DNA of 64,000 nt from Bacteroidales bacterium (GCA_900768685.1 CAAGDX010000008.1:1-64000), one strand, 5' to 3'; shown: positions 47,375 to 56,896, numbered from the stretch's first letter. Numbers and translations: made by a program. The notes: a model not told the origin generated them from the sequence alone.

Positions 47375-47382
47375 TAAATTTG
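47375..47382 (+). promoter_or_regulatory. mce: -7 element of the mce-mmd operon
   Basis: TAAATTTG matches TAnnTTTG and lies about 110 bp upstream of mce. No exact -33 element was seen. Confidence 0.45.
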
Positions 47383-47412
47383 CAACATAAAAGTATAGGT
47401 GAAGTGTGTCTT

Positions 47413-47435
47413 GAGCGGCATCTTCGCTCCTTTTT
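47413..47435 (+). terminator. Weak terminator-like hairpin in the mce leader
   Basis: GAGCG pairs with CGCTC around a 7-nt loop and is followed by CTTTTT, inside the 5' leader. It could be an attenuator or chance; only 5 bp pair. Confidence 0.35.
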
Positions 47436-47490
47436 GATTGTAAATACTTGATTATTAACTAATTTTATTTAATAAATAATACCATTTATT

Positions 47491-47919
47491 ATGAATATTT
47501 CTCATATTGAACACATTGGTATAGCAGTTCCGTCACTTGACGAAGCTATTCCATTTTACGAAAACATCCTTGGTTTTAAATGTTTCGCAATTGAAGAAGT
47601 TGCAGACCAAAAAGTACGCACGGCTTTCTTCCAGGTAGGTCAAACAAAAATAGAACTCCTTGAAGGAACGGCAGAAGACAGTGCTATCAGCAAATTTATT
47701 GCAAACAATGGCGGACGTGGTGGCATTCAGCATATAGCTTTCGCTGTTGAAGATGGTGTAGCTAATGCACTTGCAGAAGCAGAAGGAAAAGGTTGCCGTC
47801 TTATAGACAAAGCTCCTCGCAAAGGTGCAGAAGGACTTAACATTGCATTCCTTCACCCGAAATCAACTGTAGGTACACTCGTAGAACTCTGCGAAGACCC
47901 AAAGAAATGCGGTTGCTAA
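47491..47919 (+). CDS. mce: Methylmalonyl-CoA epimerase
   Basis: This 142-aa VOC-fold enzyme interconverts (R)- and (S)-methylmalonyl-CoA. The metal ligands lie in HIEHIGIAV, the central VGQTKIELLEG and IQHIAFAVED, and C-terminal LVELCED. It links MutAB to the decarboxylase encoded by the next genes. Confidence 0.95.
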   Translation: MNISHIEHIGIAVPSLDEAIPFYENILGFKCFAIEEVADQKVRTAFFQVGQTKIELLEGTAEDSAISKFIANNGGRGGIQHIAFAVEDGVANALAEAEGKGCRLIDKAPRKGAEGLNIAFLHPKSTVGTLVELCEDPKKCGC

Positions 47920-47975
47920 AACGTGGCGAATAAAATCTATTTATCAAAATATTAAACAAAAAGACACTTAGCAAA

Positions 47976-49529
47976 ATGAGCAGTCAACTTGAAAAAGTAA
48001 AAGAGCTTATTGCACTGCGTGAAGAGGCTCGCCTCGGAGGTGGTCAGAAAGCTATCGACAAACAGCATGAACGCGGTAAATACACTGCACGTGAACGTAT
48101 CGCACAGCTCCTTGATGAAGGCAGTTTTGAAGAACTTGATATGTTTGTTCGTCACCGTTGTACAAACTTCGGACAAGATAAGAAATCATATTTGGGCGAC
48201 GGCGTTGTAACCGGTTACGGTACAATCGAAGGTCGCCTCGTTTATGTTTTTGCACAAGATTTTACAGTTTTTGGAGGTAGCCTTTCAGAAACAATGGCAC
48301 TCAAAATCTGCAAAATTATGGATATGGCAATGAAGATGGGTGCACCTGTTATCGGTCTTAACGACTCAGGTGGTGCACGTATTCAGGAAGGTATTAACGC
48401 TCTTGCCGGCTATGCTGAAATTTTCCAGCGTAACATTATGGCATCCGGTGTTATCCCACAAATTTCCTGTATCCTTGGTCCATGTGCCGGTGGTGCCGTA
48501 TATTCTCCTGCATTGACAGACTTTACTATCATGGCAAAAGGAATTTCTTACATGTTCCTCACAGGTCCTAAAGTAGTAAAAACAGTAACAGGTGAAGATG
48601 TATCACAAGATGCACTCGGTGGTGCGGAAGTTCACTCTTCAAAGAGCGGTGTGGCTCACTTCGCAGCAGAAGATGGTGAAGATGCACTTAAGATTACACG
48701 TAAACTCTTCAGTTACATTCCGCAAAACAACCTTGAAGAGGCTCCACTTGCAGAATGTACAGACCCGATTGACCGTCTTGAAGATTCACTGAATGAAATT
48801 ATCCCGGATTCTGCAAACCGTCCATACGATATGTATGAAGTTATCGGTGCAATTGTGGATAATGGTGAATTCCTTGAAATCCAGCGTGACTATGCAAAGA
48901 ATATTATCGTAGGTTTTGCTCGTTTCAACGGTCAGAGCGTAGGTATTGTTGCAAACCAGCCGAAATACCTTGCAGGTGTGCTTGACTGCAATGCTTCTCG
49001 CAAGGGTGCACGCTTTGTACGTTTCTGCGATGCATTCAATATTCCATTGGTAACACTTGTTGATGTTCCGGGCTTCCTTCCGGGTACAGGACAAGAATAC
49101 AATGCCGTTATCCTCCACGGTGCAAAATTGCTTTACGCTTACGGCGAAGCAACAGTGCCAAAAGTGACAGTGACATTGCGTAAGAGCTACGGTGGTAGCC
49201 ACATTGTGATGAGCTGTAAACAACTCCGCGGTGACATGAACTACGCTTGGCCAACTGCTGAAATCGCAGTTATGGGTGGTGCAGGTGCAGTGGAAGTGCT
49301 TTACGCAAAAGAAGCAAAAGCAGCAGAAGACCCTGCAAAAGTGCTTGCAGAAAAAGAAGAAGAATACAACAAACTCTTCTGCAACCCATACAATGCTGCC
49401 AAATACGGCTATATTGATGACGTAATCGAACCGCGTAACACTCGTTTCCGTATTATCCGTGCATTGCAGCAACTTGCTACAAAGAAGGTAACAAATCCAG
49501 CCAAGAAACATGGCAATATCCCATTGTAA
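47976..49529 (+). CDS. mmdA: Methylmalonyl-CoA decarboxylase alpha subunit / acyl-CoA carboxyltransferase
   Basis: This 517-aa carboxyltransferase has the two crotonase-fold halves: [19 protein letters not shown] and SGGARIQEG, then [13 protein letters not shown], and in the second half [12 protein letters not shown] and GGSHIVMS. Together with the biotin carrier and MmdB it removes CO2 from (S)-methylmalonyl-CoA. The same protein can act in propionyl-CoA carboxylase, but the OadG/MmdB neighbours support the Na+-pumping decarboxylase. Confidence 0.94.
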   Translation: MSSQLEKVKELIALREEARLGGGQKAIDKQHERGKYTARERIAQLLDEGSFEELDMFVRHRCTNFGQDKKSYLGDGVVTGYGTIEGRLVYVFAQDFTVFGGSLSETMALKICKIMDMAMKMGAPVIGLNDSGGARIQEGINALAGYAEIFQRNIMASGVIPQISCILGPCAGGAVYSPALTDFTIMAKGISYMFLTGPKVVKTVTGEDVSQDALGGAEVHSSKSGVAHFAAEDGEDALKITRKLFSYIPQNNLEEAPLAECTDPIDRLEDSLNEIIPDSANRPYDMYEVIGAIVDNGEFLEIQRDYAKNIIVGFARFNGQSVGIVANQPKYLAGVLDCNASRKGARFVRFCDAFNIPLVTLVDVPGFLPGTGQEYNAVILHGAKLLYAYGEATVPKVTVTLRKSYGGSHIVMSCKQLRGDMNYAWPTAEIAVMGGAGAVEVLYAKEAKAAEDPAKVLAEKEEEYNKLFCNPYNAAKYGYIDDVIEPRNTRFRIIRALQQLATKKVTNPAKKHGNIPL

Positions 49530-49532
49530 AAA

Positions 49533-50426
49533 ATGAAAAAGAGTTTATTAATATTTCTCATTGCCGTATTAGGATTTTCAACCGGTGCATTTGCTCAGAG
49601 CCGCAGCGGATTGAAAATCAATGAGGTGATGGTAATCAATGAAGACAACGCTATTGACGATTTCGGACAGCGTCACGCTTGGGTTGAACTTTTCAACTCT
49701 ACTCACGCTCCTCTTGAAATCTCCAGCGTCTATATCACTGATGATAAAAACAATCCAACCAAGTATCCTGTGCCATTAGGCGATGTGAATACGCGTATTC
49801 CTAAACGCCAGCACGTAATTTTCTGGGCAGACGGTAATCCTTCACGTGGTACTTTCCACTTGAATTTCATCCTCAAACCGGGACAGGAAAACTGGATTGG
49901 TGTTTACGATGCAGACGGTATCACTCTTATTGACGAAGTAACAGTTCCGGCAACTTTAGGTGCAGGTGAATCATACGCTCGCACAGAAGACGGTAAAGGT
50001 ACTTGGGAAGTAAGAAATGACCAAGGTGAAAAATACGTCACCCCGTCCGGCAACAATGTTATCCGTGATGTTAACGATAAGATTGAAACATTTGCAAAAC
50101 AAGACCCACACGGATTTTCCATGGCTCTTATGGCTATGGGTGTAGTGTTCTCCGCACTCTTGGTTTTGTGCCTCAGCTTCTTGTTAATCAGTAAGATTGG
50201 TAGTGCCGTTGCACGTCGCAACAAGAGAGAGTCTCACGATAATGCAACTGTTGTTCCGGGTTCCGCAGCAGATTCCGGTGAAGAAATCGCAGCAATCGTG
50301 ATGGCACTTCATGAACATCTTGATGCTCACGACAAAGAATCTACAATTCTTACCATCAACAAAGTACGCCGCAGCTATTCACCTTGGAGCTCCAAGATTT
50401 ACGGTATGCGTCGTATGCCTAAATAA
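49533..50426 (+). CDS. mmdD: OadG/MmdD-type subunit fused to a secreted lamin-tail domain
   Basis: This 297-aa protein starts with a signal peptide (residues 1-21, cut after GAFA). An LTD/lamin-tail Ig-like domain covers about 24-155: LKINEVMVINEDN, WVELFNST and FNFILKPGQENW-like segments. A single membrane helix lies at about 192-218 (MALMAMGVVFSALLVLCLSF), followed by an OadG-like cytoplasmic tail with a long linker and a terminal KIYGMRRMPK. OadG subunits normally have only the helix and tail. The periplasmic LTD is a Bacteroidales addition of unknown role. It sits 3 bp after mmdA. Confidence 0.85.
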   Translation: MKKSLLIFLIAVLGFSTGAFAQSRSGLKINEVMVINEDNAIDDFGQRHAWVELFNSTHAPLEISSVYITDDKNNPTKYPVPLGDVNTRIPKRQHVIFWADGNPSRGTFHLNFILKPGQENWIGVYDADGITLIDEVTVPATLGAGESYARTEDGKGTWEVRNDQGEKYVTPSGNNVIRDVNDKIETFAKQDPHGFSMALMAMGVVFSALLVLCLSFLLISKIGSAVARRNKRESHDNATVVPGSAADSGEEIAAIVMALHEHLDAHDKESTILTINKVRRSYSPWSSKIYGMRRMPK

Positions 50427-50466
50427 ATAATTTTTCAAGACTCAATTTTTTTCAAGAAACAAAAAA

Positions 50467-50898
50467 ATGAAAGAATATAAGTATAAAATTAATGGTAACA
50501 CCTACAACGTGTCAATCGGTGATATCGATGACAATGTCGCTCAAGTGGAAGTAAACGGTGTGCCTTACAAAGTTGAGCTTGAAAAAGCTCAGGCAGTAAA
50601 AGTAGTATCTGCACCTCGTCCATCTGCAGCGCCTCGCACTGAATCCGGCAATAAGGTGATTTCCAAACCAAGTGTTTCCGGTGGTTCAAACGCAATAAAA
50701 GCGCCCCTGCCGGGTGTAGTATTGTCTGTTAATGTAAAAGAAGGCGATACTGTGAAAGCAGCAGATACTGTAATCGTTCTTGAAGCAATGAAGATGGAAA
50801 ATGCTATTCACGCAGGTCGTGACGGCAAAATCAAGTCCATCAACGTTAAGCAAGGCGATTCCGTACTTCAAGACGACGTACTTATCGTAATTGAATAA
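50467..50898 (+). CDS. mmdC: Biotin carrier protein of the decarboxylase
   Basis: This 143-aa protein has the biotinyl domain EAMKMEN, with biotin on K109. It has an N-terminal beta segment and a flexible Ser/Pro/Lys linker (about residues 45-78). It shuttles the carboxyl group from MmdA to the membrane subunit MmdB. Confidence 0.94.
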   Translation: MKEYKYKINGNTYNVSIGDIDDNVAQVEVNGVPYKVELEKAQAVKVVSAPRPSAAPRTESGNKVISKPSVSGGSNAIKAPLPGVVLSVNVKEGDTVKAADTVIVLEAMKMENAIHAGRDGKIKSINVKQGDSVLQDDVLIVIE

Positions 50899-50928
50899 TT
50901 CTCACCCTAAAAGAACACATATTATAAA

Positions 50929-52092
50929 ATGGAACAATCTTTTGGTGATTTTATAGTTTCGAACTTGACACAGTTCTGGGAATTTACCGGCTTCTATAAT
51001 GCCACTTTCCCACACTTTGTCATGCTCGCCGTAGGTTTGTTCTTCATTTGGCTTGCCATAAAGAAGAATTTTGAACCTATGCTTCTTGTGCCAATCGGCT
51101 TCGGTATTTTGATTGGTAATATTCCGTTTAACACGGAAGCAGGACTTGAAATCGGTATTTACGAACAGGGTTCTGTACTCAATATTCTCTATAATGGTGT
51201 AAGTGCAGGTTGGTATCCGCCGCTCATTTTCTTGGGTATCGGTGCCATGACAGATTTCTCTGCTCTTATTGCCAATCCTAAGTTGATGCTCATCGGTGCG
51301 GCTGCTCAGTTTGGTATTTTTGGTGCATATATGGTGGCTCTTGCCCTTGGCTTTGCTCCGGATCAAGCAGGTGCAATCGCAATTATCGGTGGTGCAGACG
51401 GTCCTACTGCAATCTTCCTTTCTTCCAAGCTTGCTCCAAACTTGATGGGTGCAATTGCGGTGTCTGCGTACTCATATATGGCACTTGTTCCGGTAATCCA
51501 GCCGCCTATTATGAGACTTCTTACTACCAAGAATGAGCGTCTTATAAAGATGAAACCGGCACGTGCCGTATCACAAAACGAGAAGATAATCTTCCCAATC
51601 GTGGGTCTTCTTCTTACTTGTTTTGTGGTTCCGACCGGCCTTCCCTTGTTGGGTATGCTTTTCTTTGGTAACTTGCTCCGTGAATGTGGCGTGACAACAC
51701 GTCTTGCCAAGACTGCAAGTAATGCTCTTACAGATATTGTCACTATCCTTCTTGGTATGACAGTGGGTGCTTCCACACAAGCTACCACATTCCTCACAAA
51801 GGAAACAATTTTCATTTTCTTCCTTGGATTTATGGCATTTATCATTGCCTCAACTTCAGGTGTATTGTTCGTGAAGATTTTCAACTTGTTCTTACGTAAA
51901 GACCAAAAAATCAATCCACTTATCGGTAATGCAGGCGTTTCTGCCGTGCCGATGTCTGCACGTATTTCAAACAACCTTGGACTTGAATATGACCCATCAA
52001 ATTATCTTTTGATGCATGCTATGGGTCCGAACGTTGCAGGTGTGATTGGTTCTGCAGTAGCAGCAGGTGTACTCCTCGGCTTCCTTGCATAA
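50929..52092 (+). CDS. mmdB: Na+-translocating decarboxylase beta subunit
   Basis: This 387-aa integral membrane protein of the OadB/MmdB/GcdB family has about nine to eleven helices. The conserved [17 protein letters not shown] and the C-terminal [20 protein letters not shown] segments hold the residues that couple carboxybiotin breakdown to Na+ export. It is last in the operon, followed by a terminator. Confidence 0.95.
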   Translation: MEQSFGDFIVSNLTQFWEFTGFYNATFPHFVMLAVGLFFIWLAIKKNFEPMLLVPIGFGILIGNIPFNTEAGLEIGIYEQGSVLNILYNGVSAGWYPPLIFLGIGAMTDFSALIANPKLMLIGAAAQFGIFGAYMVALALGFAPDQAGAIAIIGGADGPTAIFLSSKLAPNLMGAIAVSAYSYMALVPVIQPPIMRLLTTKNERLIKMKPARAVSQNEKIIFPIVGLLLTCFVVPTGLPLLGMLFFGNLLRECGVTTRLAKTASNALTDIVTILLGMTVGASTQATTFLTKETIFIFFLGFMAFIIASTSGVLFVKIFNLFLRKDQKINPLIGNAGVSAVPMSARISNNLGLEYDPSNYLLMHAMGPNVAGVIGSAVAAGVLLGFLA

Positions 52093-52118
52093 TCAGGACA
52101 TTTAGAACAATAAATTAG

Positions 52119-52153
52119 AAAGTGACCGAATATGAAGTTGTTCGGTCACTTTT
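52119..52153 (+). terminator. mmd operon terminator and target of the group II intron
   Basis: AAAGTGACCGAA (52119-52130) pairs over 12 bp with TTCGGTCACTTT (52141-52152). The intron begins about 4 bp after the T tract. Confidence 0.92.
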
Positions 52154-52156
52154 ATA

Positions 52157-54065
52157 GTTCGCCCGACATGGGCATAATCTAATGGGTGAAAGTCCCGAGC
52201 GCGCCCCGATAGCGGGAAGCGCATAGTCCGAGGCAACGGTGTCCACCGCGAGGGGAATCGGAAGGAAGCTAAGGACAAAAGTCTGGCTCCACGCACAGAA
52301 ACTTGATACAAGGCTCAAAGTCAGGGGTAAGGTTGCTAAACAAACCAAAGCCCGATAGCTATCCGGACTGACGCGAGTAAATCAAGGGAGTATAAGACAG
52401 AAAGATTATGTTCTTAATCGGGGAGGTCTGTGGGGCGAGCCGCAAGGCGAGCAGTAACAACGAACCCACAGAAGTCAGCAGAAGCCATAGTAGTCAACGC
52501 CTTAAAGCTCGTGGGCGGAGACGAAGGGCAAAACTTAACCACACGAGCAAAACTTTATTTACCCGATGAAAGGAGAAAAGCCGAAAACAACAGAAAGCTG
52601 CCCTCGGAAGAATAGCTCGGAAAGCGAAAGGTATGAGGGAGCGCCTACTTTGATTGGGATAGTTGGAGACGAACTCGTAGAAGTGCAACTATCGTCAGAC
52701 AGGATGTTAGAGTACATCCTCACTCCCGACAACCTTAACAGAGCATATAAACAAGTCAAGGCTAACAAGGGGAGCGGTGGAATTGACGGAATGGAAGTAG
52801 AGCAACTACTGCCATATCTGCGAGAACACGAGGAAGAAATAACTGAAAGTCTGCTTGGCGGAAGCTACCGCCCCAATCCCGTAAGGAGGGTAGAGATACC
52901 CAAAGAAGGAGGCAAGACGCGCCAACTCGGCATACCCACCGTGGTTGACCGCGTAATCCAGCAATCCATATCCCAGGTTCTGAGCCTGGTGTACGAACCG
53001 AAGTTCTCGGAGACAAGTTACGGCTTCCGACCAAGACGGAGCGCGCACCAAGCACTGCAAAAGGCGCAGGAAATCATCAACAGCGGATATAAATACTGCG
53101 TAGACCTTGACCTCGAAAAGTTCTTTGACACGGTCAGCCATAGCAAACTGATACAGATACTTGGCGAAACCATCAAAGACGGCAGGGTCATATCACTGAT
53201 ACACAAGTATCTCAACGCAGGAGTAATGGTCGGACACAAGTATGAGGACACAACGGATGGTGTGCCGCAGGGCGGACCGCTCAGTCCCATACTGAGCAAC
53301 GTAATGTTGACGGAACTCGACCGTGAACTTGAAAGGCGCGGACATCCGTTTGTGCGTTATGCCGACGACTGCGTCATCTTCTGCAAAAGTCCGAGGGCGG
53401 CTGAAAGAGTATGCGAAAGTATATCGAAGTTCATAGAGGGGAAACTCTTCCTCAAAGTAAACCGCGAGAAAACGCATGTCGGCAGTGTCCACGGACAGAA
53501 GTTCCTCGGCTACTCGTTCAATATGTGAAGAGGAAAGGCTCGCTTGTGCGTTCATCCGAAGACCAAAGCCAAACTACGCACAAAGTTGAAAGAACTGACA
53601 TCGCGCAGTAACGGCTGGGGCTACGAGAAGCGCAAGGAGAAACTGACCTATGCAATCCGAGGGTGGGTGAACTACTTTCGGCTTGCCGAGATGCGCAACT
53701 TTCTAATGGAAACCGATGAATGGTTGCGTAGTCGCATACGCATGTGTATATGGAAAAGCTGGAAACGAGGGCGGACACGCTTCAAGAACCTACAAAGATG
53801 TGGCATCGCCAAATGGCAGGCATGGCAGTGGGCTAATACCCGAAAAGGCTATTGGCGCACCGTCCATAGTCCCATACTTACACGTGCTATATCCAATGAG
53901 AACTTGAAACGAGCGCATTATCCCACGCTTACGGAATATTACGAGAAAAAGCACCCGCGTTAAGAACCGCCGTATGCCGAACGGCACGTACGGTGGTGTG
54001 AGAGGTCGGTAAACACGAAAATAGGAGATAAACACCCTATGATTAGTGTTTACCTCCTACTCGAT
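52157..54065 (+). mobile_element. Group II intron, class C-like, inserted behind a terminator
   Basis: The 5' end reads GTTCGCCCGACATGGG with AATGGGTGAAAGTCCCGA, the domain I start common to bacterial group II introns. Domain V is near 53963-54000 (GAACCGCCGTATGCCG ... CGGCACGTACGGTGG). Domain VI follows with arms GGTAAACAC and GTGTTTACC (54008-54016 and 54045-54053) and ends CCTCCTACTCGAT. Insertion directly downstream of an intrinsic terminator and an encoded protein without endonuclease domain are features of class IIC introns. The exact 3' end (54065) is estimated from the family pattern. Confidence 0.88.
52566..53963 (+). pseudogene. ltrA: Group II intron reverse transcriptase/maturase split by an in-frame TGA
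   Basis: An ATG at 52566 opens a 320-aa frame covering RT domains 0-7, including the active-site YADD in FVRYADDCVIF. It stops at TGA 53526-53528 after FLGYSFNM. The same frame continues with RGKARLCVHPKTKAKLR and the maturase X domain (LTSRSNGWGYEKRKEKL, RGWVNYFRLAEM) to 53963. Relatives read through this point, so a single base change broke a protein of about 465 aa. The halves are the RT and the X/DNA-binding part; no HNH endonuclease is present. A sequencing error is the alternative. Confidence 0.9.
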
Positions 54066-54148
54066 TCTGATAACCAGATAATTACAAGCACTCAAAATTA
54101 TCAGAAAGTCACAAATACCTTAAATTGTCTCGGCTCAACATCTCGGCA

Positions 54149-54870
54149 TCGGCAGTCCTCTGTGGGTGGGAATAGCGCATTGAATGTATCGGCTAAAGTG
54201 CGACTTGGAGAGCGCAGTGGAGACTGCTCTTTCGGATCAACAAGTCGGTGAAAAGAGCGTATCGAGGTGCCGCCCATGACGTAGGTTATCGCTTCAGCGC
54301 TTCGCTTGCGAAGAATAGGCGGCAGGCAATTAGTGACCGAATGGAACTGTTTGCCGACCTCGTCACGCCCTGCCCCGTAGGGTTCACGGACTTGCCGAAA
54401 GTGGCAGTAGTAACGGAGAGCGCAAAGGAGTTAGTCAAAGCCGATTGCTCAATGCTCTATCGGGTGGGTCAATTAAGACGATGATGAAGATGTGAGCCGA
54501 TTGTGTGTGCGAAGGTTGATGCGGCAATGTCGGCTATTCCTCTGGGGGTGGGTGCAACGTGGCTTGTGTGTCGGCAACTGTGTGAGTGAGGGGCGCAATG
54601 GAGATTGTGCTTTCGGGTAAACGACTTGGAGCCAAGAGTACAGAGGGGTTTCGCCCATGACGTAGGAATAGGCGAAAGAGAGTATGTTGCCGGAATGAGA
54701 CGGAGCGTTGGCGAAGACCGTCTGAAGGGCGGTCTCGCCATAAGCAGAGGCGATTGGAGTGCGACAGTCTCTCGACCACTCCGTACCCTGACCGGCTCGG
54801 AGTTGCCGAAAGTGACAATCGTAATGGAGAACCGATTGAGCGGTGAACTGCCTACTGCGTGCCACATTGC
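54149..54870. repeat. Diverged tandem duplication, period about 381-411 bp
   Basis: Four blocks recur in order: TCCTCTGTGGGTGGG (54156) with TCCTCTGGGGGTGGG (about 54538); GCGCAGTGGAGACTG (54212) with GCGCAATGGAGATTG (54593); identical CGCCCATGACGTAGG (54271 and 54652); TTGCCGAAAGTGGCAG (54392) with TTGCCGAAAGTGACAA (54803). The offsets are about 381, 381, 381 and 411 bp. Confidence 0.8.
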
Positions 54871-54886
54871 GGGCGGGCCTGATTAT

Positions 54887-54969
54887 GGAAATTGGAAATT
54901 GGGATTTGGCAATTGTGGCTACTGCACTTAAACATTTATCCTATTTCCAATCGCCAATTTCCAATTTCC
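54887..54969. repeat. 16-bp perfect inverted repeat with 8-bp internal period
   Basis: GGAAATTGGAAATTGG at 54887-54902 is matched by its complement CCAATTTCCAATTTCC at 54954-54969, with a 51-bp centre. Each arm is itself a repeat of GAAATTG-like units. Confidence 0.8.
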
Positions 54970-54986
54970 TATTCATCGTGCGAGCA

Positions 54987-55014
54987 TAAAAAAAGCCGAC
55001 GTTGAGCCGGCTTT
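54987..55014 (-). terminator. Terminator of the 144-aa gene
   Basis: AAAGCCG (54992-54998) pairs with CGGCTTT (55008-55014). A seven-base A run gives a T tract on the minus strand. Confidence 0.8.
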
Positions 55015-55038
55015 CAGTGTGAAGAGTGAGTTGGAGCG

Positions 55039-55473
55039 TTAAATCGCTGCTTGCGACCAGCGAGTGATTGGAAAATAATTGTTCAGCCCGGCTTTGTAAT
55101 AGAGCCATGCCGGAACTCGGCAGATCATCTTTTCCGGCTCGTCGCCGTCGGCAACGAAGTGTGAGAGCGACTTTGAGAGCCAGAACTTGACTTCCACCCC
55201 GGCTTCAGTGTGGAACGAGAGAAGCTGCGCTTTCTCTGTTGCGAACTCCATGATTGAGGCGAGCACCTTGAACTCTACCATTTTGCGCTTTTTCGGCTCG
55301 GCGGCAGCTTGTTGTGTTGTTTCTTTGAGTTGACTACGTCCGATTTCGGCTGCACTCGGCATAGCCAAGCGAGCTTGTCTCTGCGCTCGTTGGCACGAAA
55401 TGTGTGACACTGCTTGTTCAACCACCTCTGAAACGAGGGCTACTTCCTGTTGTTTAGATGTTTTCTTTCTCAT
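55039..55473 (-). CDS. Hypothetical protein, 144 aa, ICE-type region
   Basis: I do not recognise a family. The N-terminal half is polar and Gln/Ala-rich (KKTSKQQEVALVSEVVEQA, then an Arg/Gln helix). The C-terminal half looks folded: VEFKVLASIMEFATEKAQLL, VEVKFWLSKSLSHFV, ICRVPAWLYYKAGL. It has an ATG start and a good terminator right behind it, which supports a real gene. Its neighbourhood (ArdA-like gene, small unknown genes, repeats) points to a conjugative element. Confidence 0.7.
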   Translation of the reverse strand: MRKKTSKQQEVALVSEVVEQAVSHISCQRAQRQARLAMPSAAEIGRSQLKETTQQAAAEPKKRKMVEFKVLASIMEFATEKAQLLSFHTEAGVEVKFWLSKSLSHFVADGDEPEKMICRVPAWLYYKAGLNNYFPITRWSQAAI

Positions 55474-55595
55474 TTGTTTGAAGTTTTGAGGTTAGACTTG
55501 TGGCTCGCGAGAGCCTTTGTTTTTACGTGCAAATACCGGGTGCCGGCATAAGGAGCGAAGTGTCAAGGGAAGGTTCGAGAAATACTCTTTTTCTC

Positions 55596-55628
55596 AACAT
55601 GGAATATTCTGCAAGAACATGGAATATT
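55596..55628. repeat. Two 13-bp direct repeats spaced 20 bp
   Basis: AACATGGAATATT occurs at 55596-55608 and again at 55616-55628, two helical turns apart. It is 120-155 bp upstream of the 144-aa gene, so a protein-binding site is possible. Confidence 0.75.
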
Positions 55629-56083
55629 GAGTTAAAAAAGGAAGATTTTTTGAAAGCCCTTTACACCGTGACTGCCGACCCCAACTTTGCTAAGGAAAAA
55701 TGATAGGCGGAAGCGAAGCCCTTTACAAGTCGTTTCCAAAACGAGTGAGAAAGGAATAAGTCACAGCGGAATGTGGCACTCAGAGGTGAGTTGGGCAAGC
55801 CTTTTGTGTCACTCAAAGATGCGGCAAGCCGATGCCGAAAATTCCTATTGAGCGGTTGAGCCAAGGTTGCGCGCCAATCATAGAGTTTCCCGACGAATGA
55901 GGCGATAGCCGAACCACACCGAAACCGAGGTTAGGGAGTCAATGGTCTCTCAAGTCCCTCTCACGTTGCCGTCAGCATTGAGCCGAATAGAAAAGATGTT
56001 CTGCCGTGGCGTGGCTCTACAATGCAGGTGCTGAACAATTCCAACCACTCGCCGCAAGTGGCGATTGCTCCTACCCACTCCAC

Positions 56084-56119
56084 ACAAAAAGCCGCCAACG
56101 TATCACTACGTCAACGGCT
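56084..56119 (-). terminator. Terminator downstream of the ArdA-like gene
   Basis: AGCCG/CGGCT and ACGT/ACGT arms are separated by a symmetric 3-nt internal loop. The minus strand then runs into TTTTG. Confidence 0.7.
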
Positions 56120-56248
56120 CGCTATGAGAAAACTAAGATGAAGGATATAATTTCAAAAAGGATTATACCTCTTTAAGGGTGGTGGGCGGGATATTGAATA
56201 GAAAAAATAGCCGCCCTTTCGAGCGACCCATGGAGTGGGTGAACTGCA

Positions 56249-56896
56249 TTAGCAGTTTCGGAAGATGTAGCCACCCTCGTAAGTGTAGTCATACATCAAA
56301 TCTCTGGCGAAGGCTTCGATGTCGATGTAGTTGCGAAGATAGTCGGGGCATTCGGGATAGCACTCATCGAACATATATTCGGCGAAGTCGTTTTCGGAGT
56401 CATACACACCGACGTAAGCTTCTTTGAAGTTTGAGAGGTCGGAAGCACCGATTGCCGACATATAAGCATCAACGGCTTCGCTGTCGTAGTCGTCGCACAG
56501 CTCCATGTACTCCATGATGTTGTCGAAGTCGGCTTCAGAGATGAACTCATCGTACCATACTTCAGGAAAGCCCTCATAGTCCTGGAAGTGAAGTTCCGGG
56601 TCCGGCTCATCGCAGTGGAGAGCGTTGCAGTAAGCGATGAAGTCGTCGTAGTCGCCGTCGAAAGTTGTGAGGTCAATCCATTGACCATCAAGATTACCGC
56701 AGTTGTACTTAAACCACGTTCCGCAGTAAACTGCCGGATTCTTTGCCGAGCAAAGCGCCAAAGGCGATGAGCCTGTTGTGTAGACGTGTTCGTGTTCGTT
56801 GTATGCTTCTACGAACTCTTCAGGAGTGAAGCCGAGGTCGGCTAAGCGTTGCTTTTTCGCTTCGGTGAGCGTTGAGAGAAATTTTTCAAGTGTCAT
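56249..56896 (-). CDS. ardA: ArdA-like antirestriction protein
   Basis: This 215-aa protein is strongly acidic. The C-terminal part fits ArdA: NPAVYCGTWFKYNCGNLDGQW, YVGVYDSENDFAEYMFDE and a closing DIEAFARDLMYDY. ArdA proteins mimic B-form DNA and block type I restriction enzymes when mobile DNA enters a cell. About 50 N-terminal residues (EKFLSTLTEAKKQRLADLGF) precede the ArdA domain, an extension I cannot place. It is a strong sign of a conjugative or integrative element. Confidence 0.9.
   Translation of the reverse strand: MTLEKFLSTLTEAKKQRLADLGFTPEEFVEAYNEHEHVYTTGSSPLALCSAKNPAVYCGTWFKYNCGNLDGQWIDLTTFDGDYDDFIAYCNALHCDEPDPELHFQDYEGFPEVWYDEFISEADFDNIMEYMELCDDYDSEAVDAYMSAIGASDLSNFKEAYVGVYDSENDFAEYMFDECYPECPDYLRNYIDIEAFARDLMYDYTYEGGYIFRNC

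Larger units (their letters stand above)
54066..55038. other. Gene-free stretch behind the intron
   Basis: No open frame here looks coding. It holds a 7-bp hairpin just behind the intron (CTGATAA / TTATCAG at 54067-54104), a diverged tandem duplication (54149-54870), a 16-bp inverted repeat and a minus-strand terminator. Overlapping frames on both strands at 54469-54931 have low-complexity Ser/Arg-rich products and are not credible. Confidence 0.6.
55474..56248. other. Gene-free stretch between two minus-strand genes
   Basis: A 67-codon GTG-started frame at 55500-55703 has no recognisable pattern and I do not call it. The stretch holds a 13-bp direct repeat (55596-55628) and a terminator (56084-56119). 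Nothing else was seen. Confidence 0.5.

Noticed and set aside
54469..54931. Overlapping frames on both strands of 94-132 codons
   Set aside because: They lie inside the duplicated non-coding block, overlap each other in several frames, and their products are Ser/Arg/His-rich without pattern.
55500..55703. 67-codon plus-strand frame
   Set aside because: It starts with GTG, matches nothing I know, and overlaps the direct repeats; it is more likely chance.
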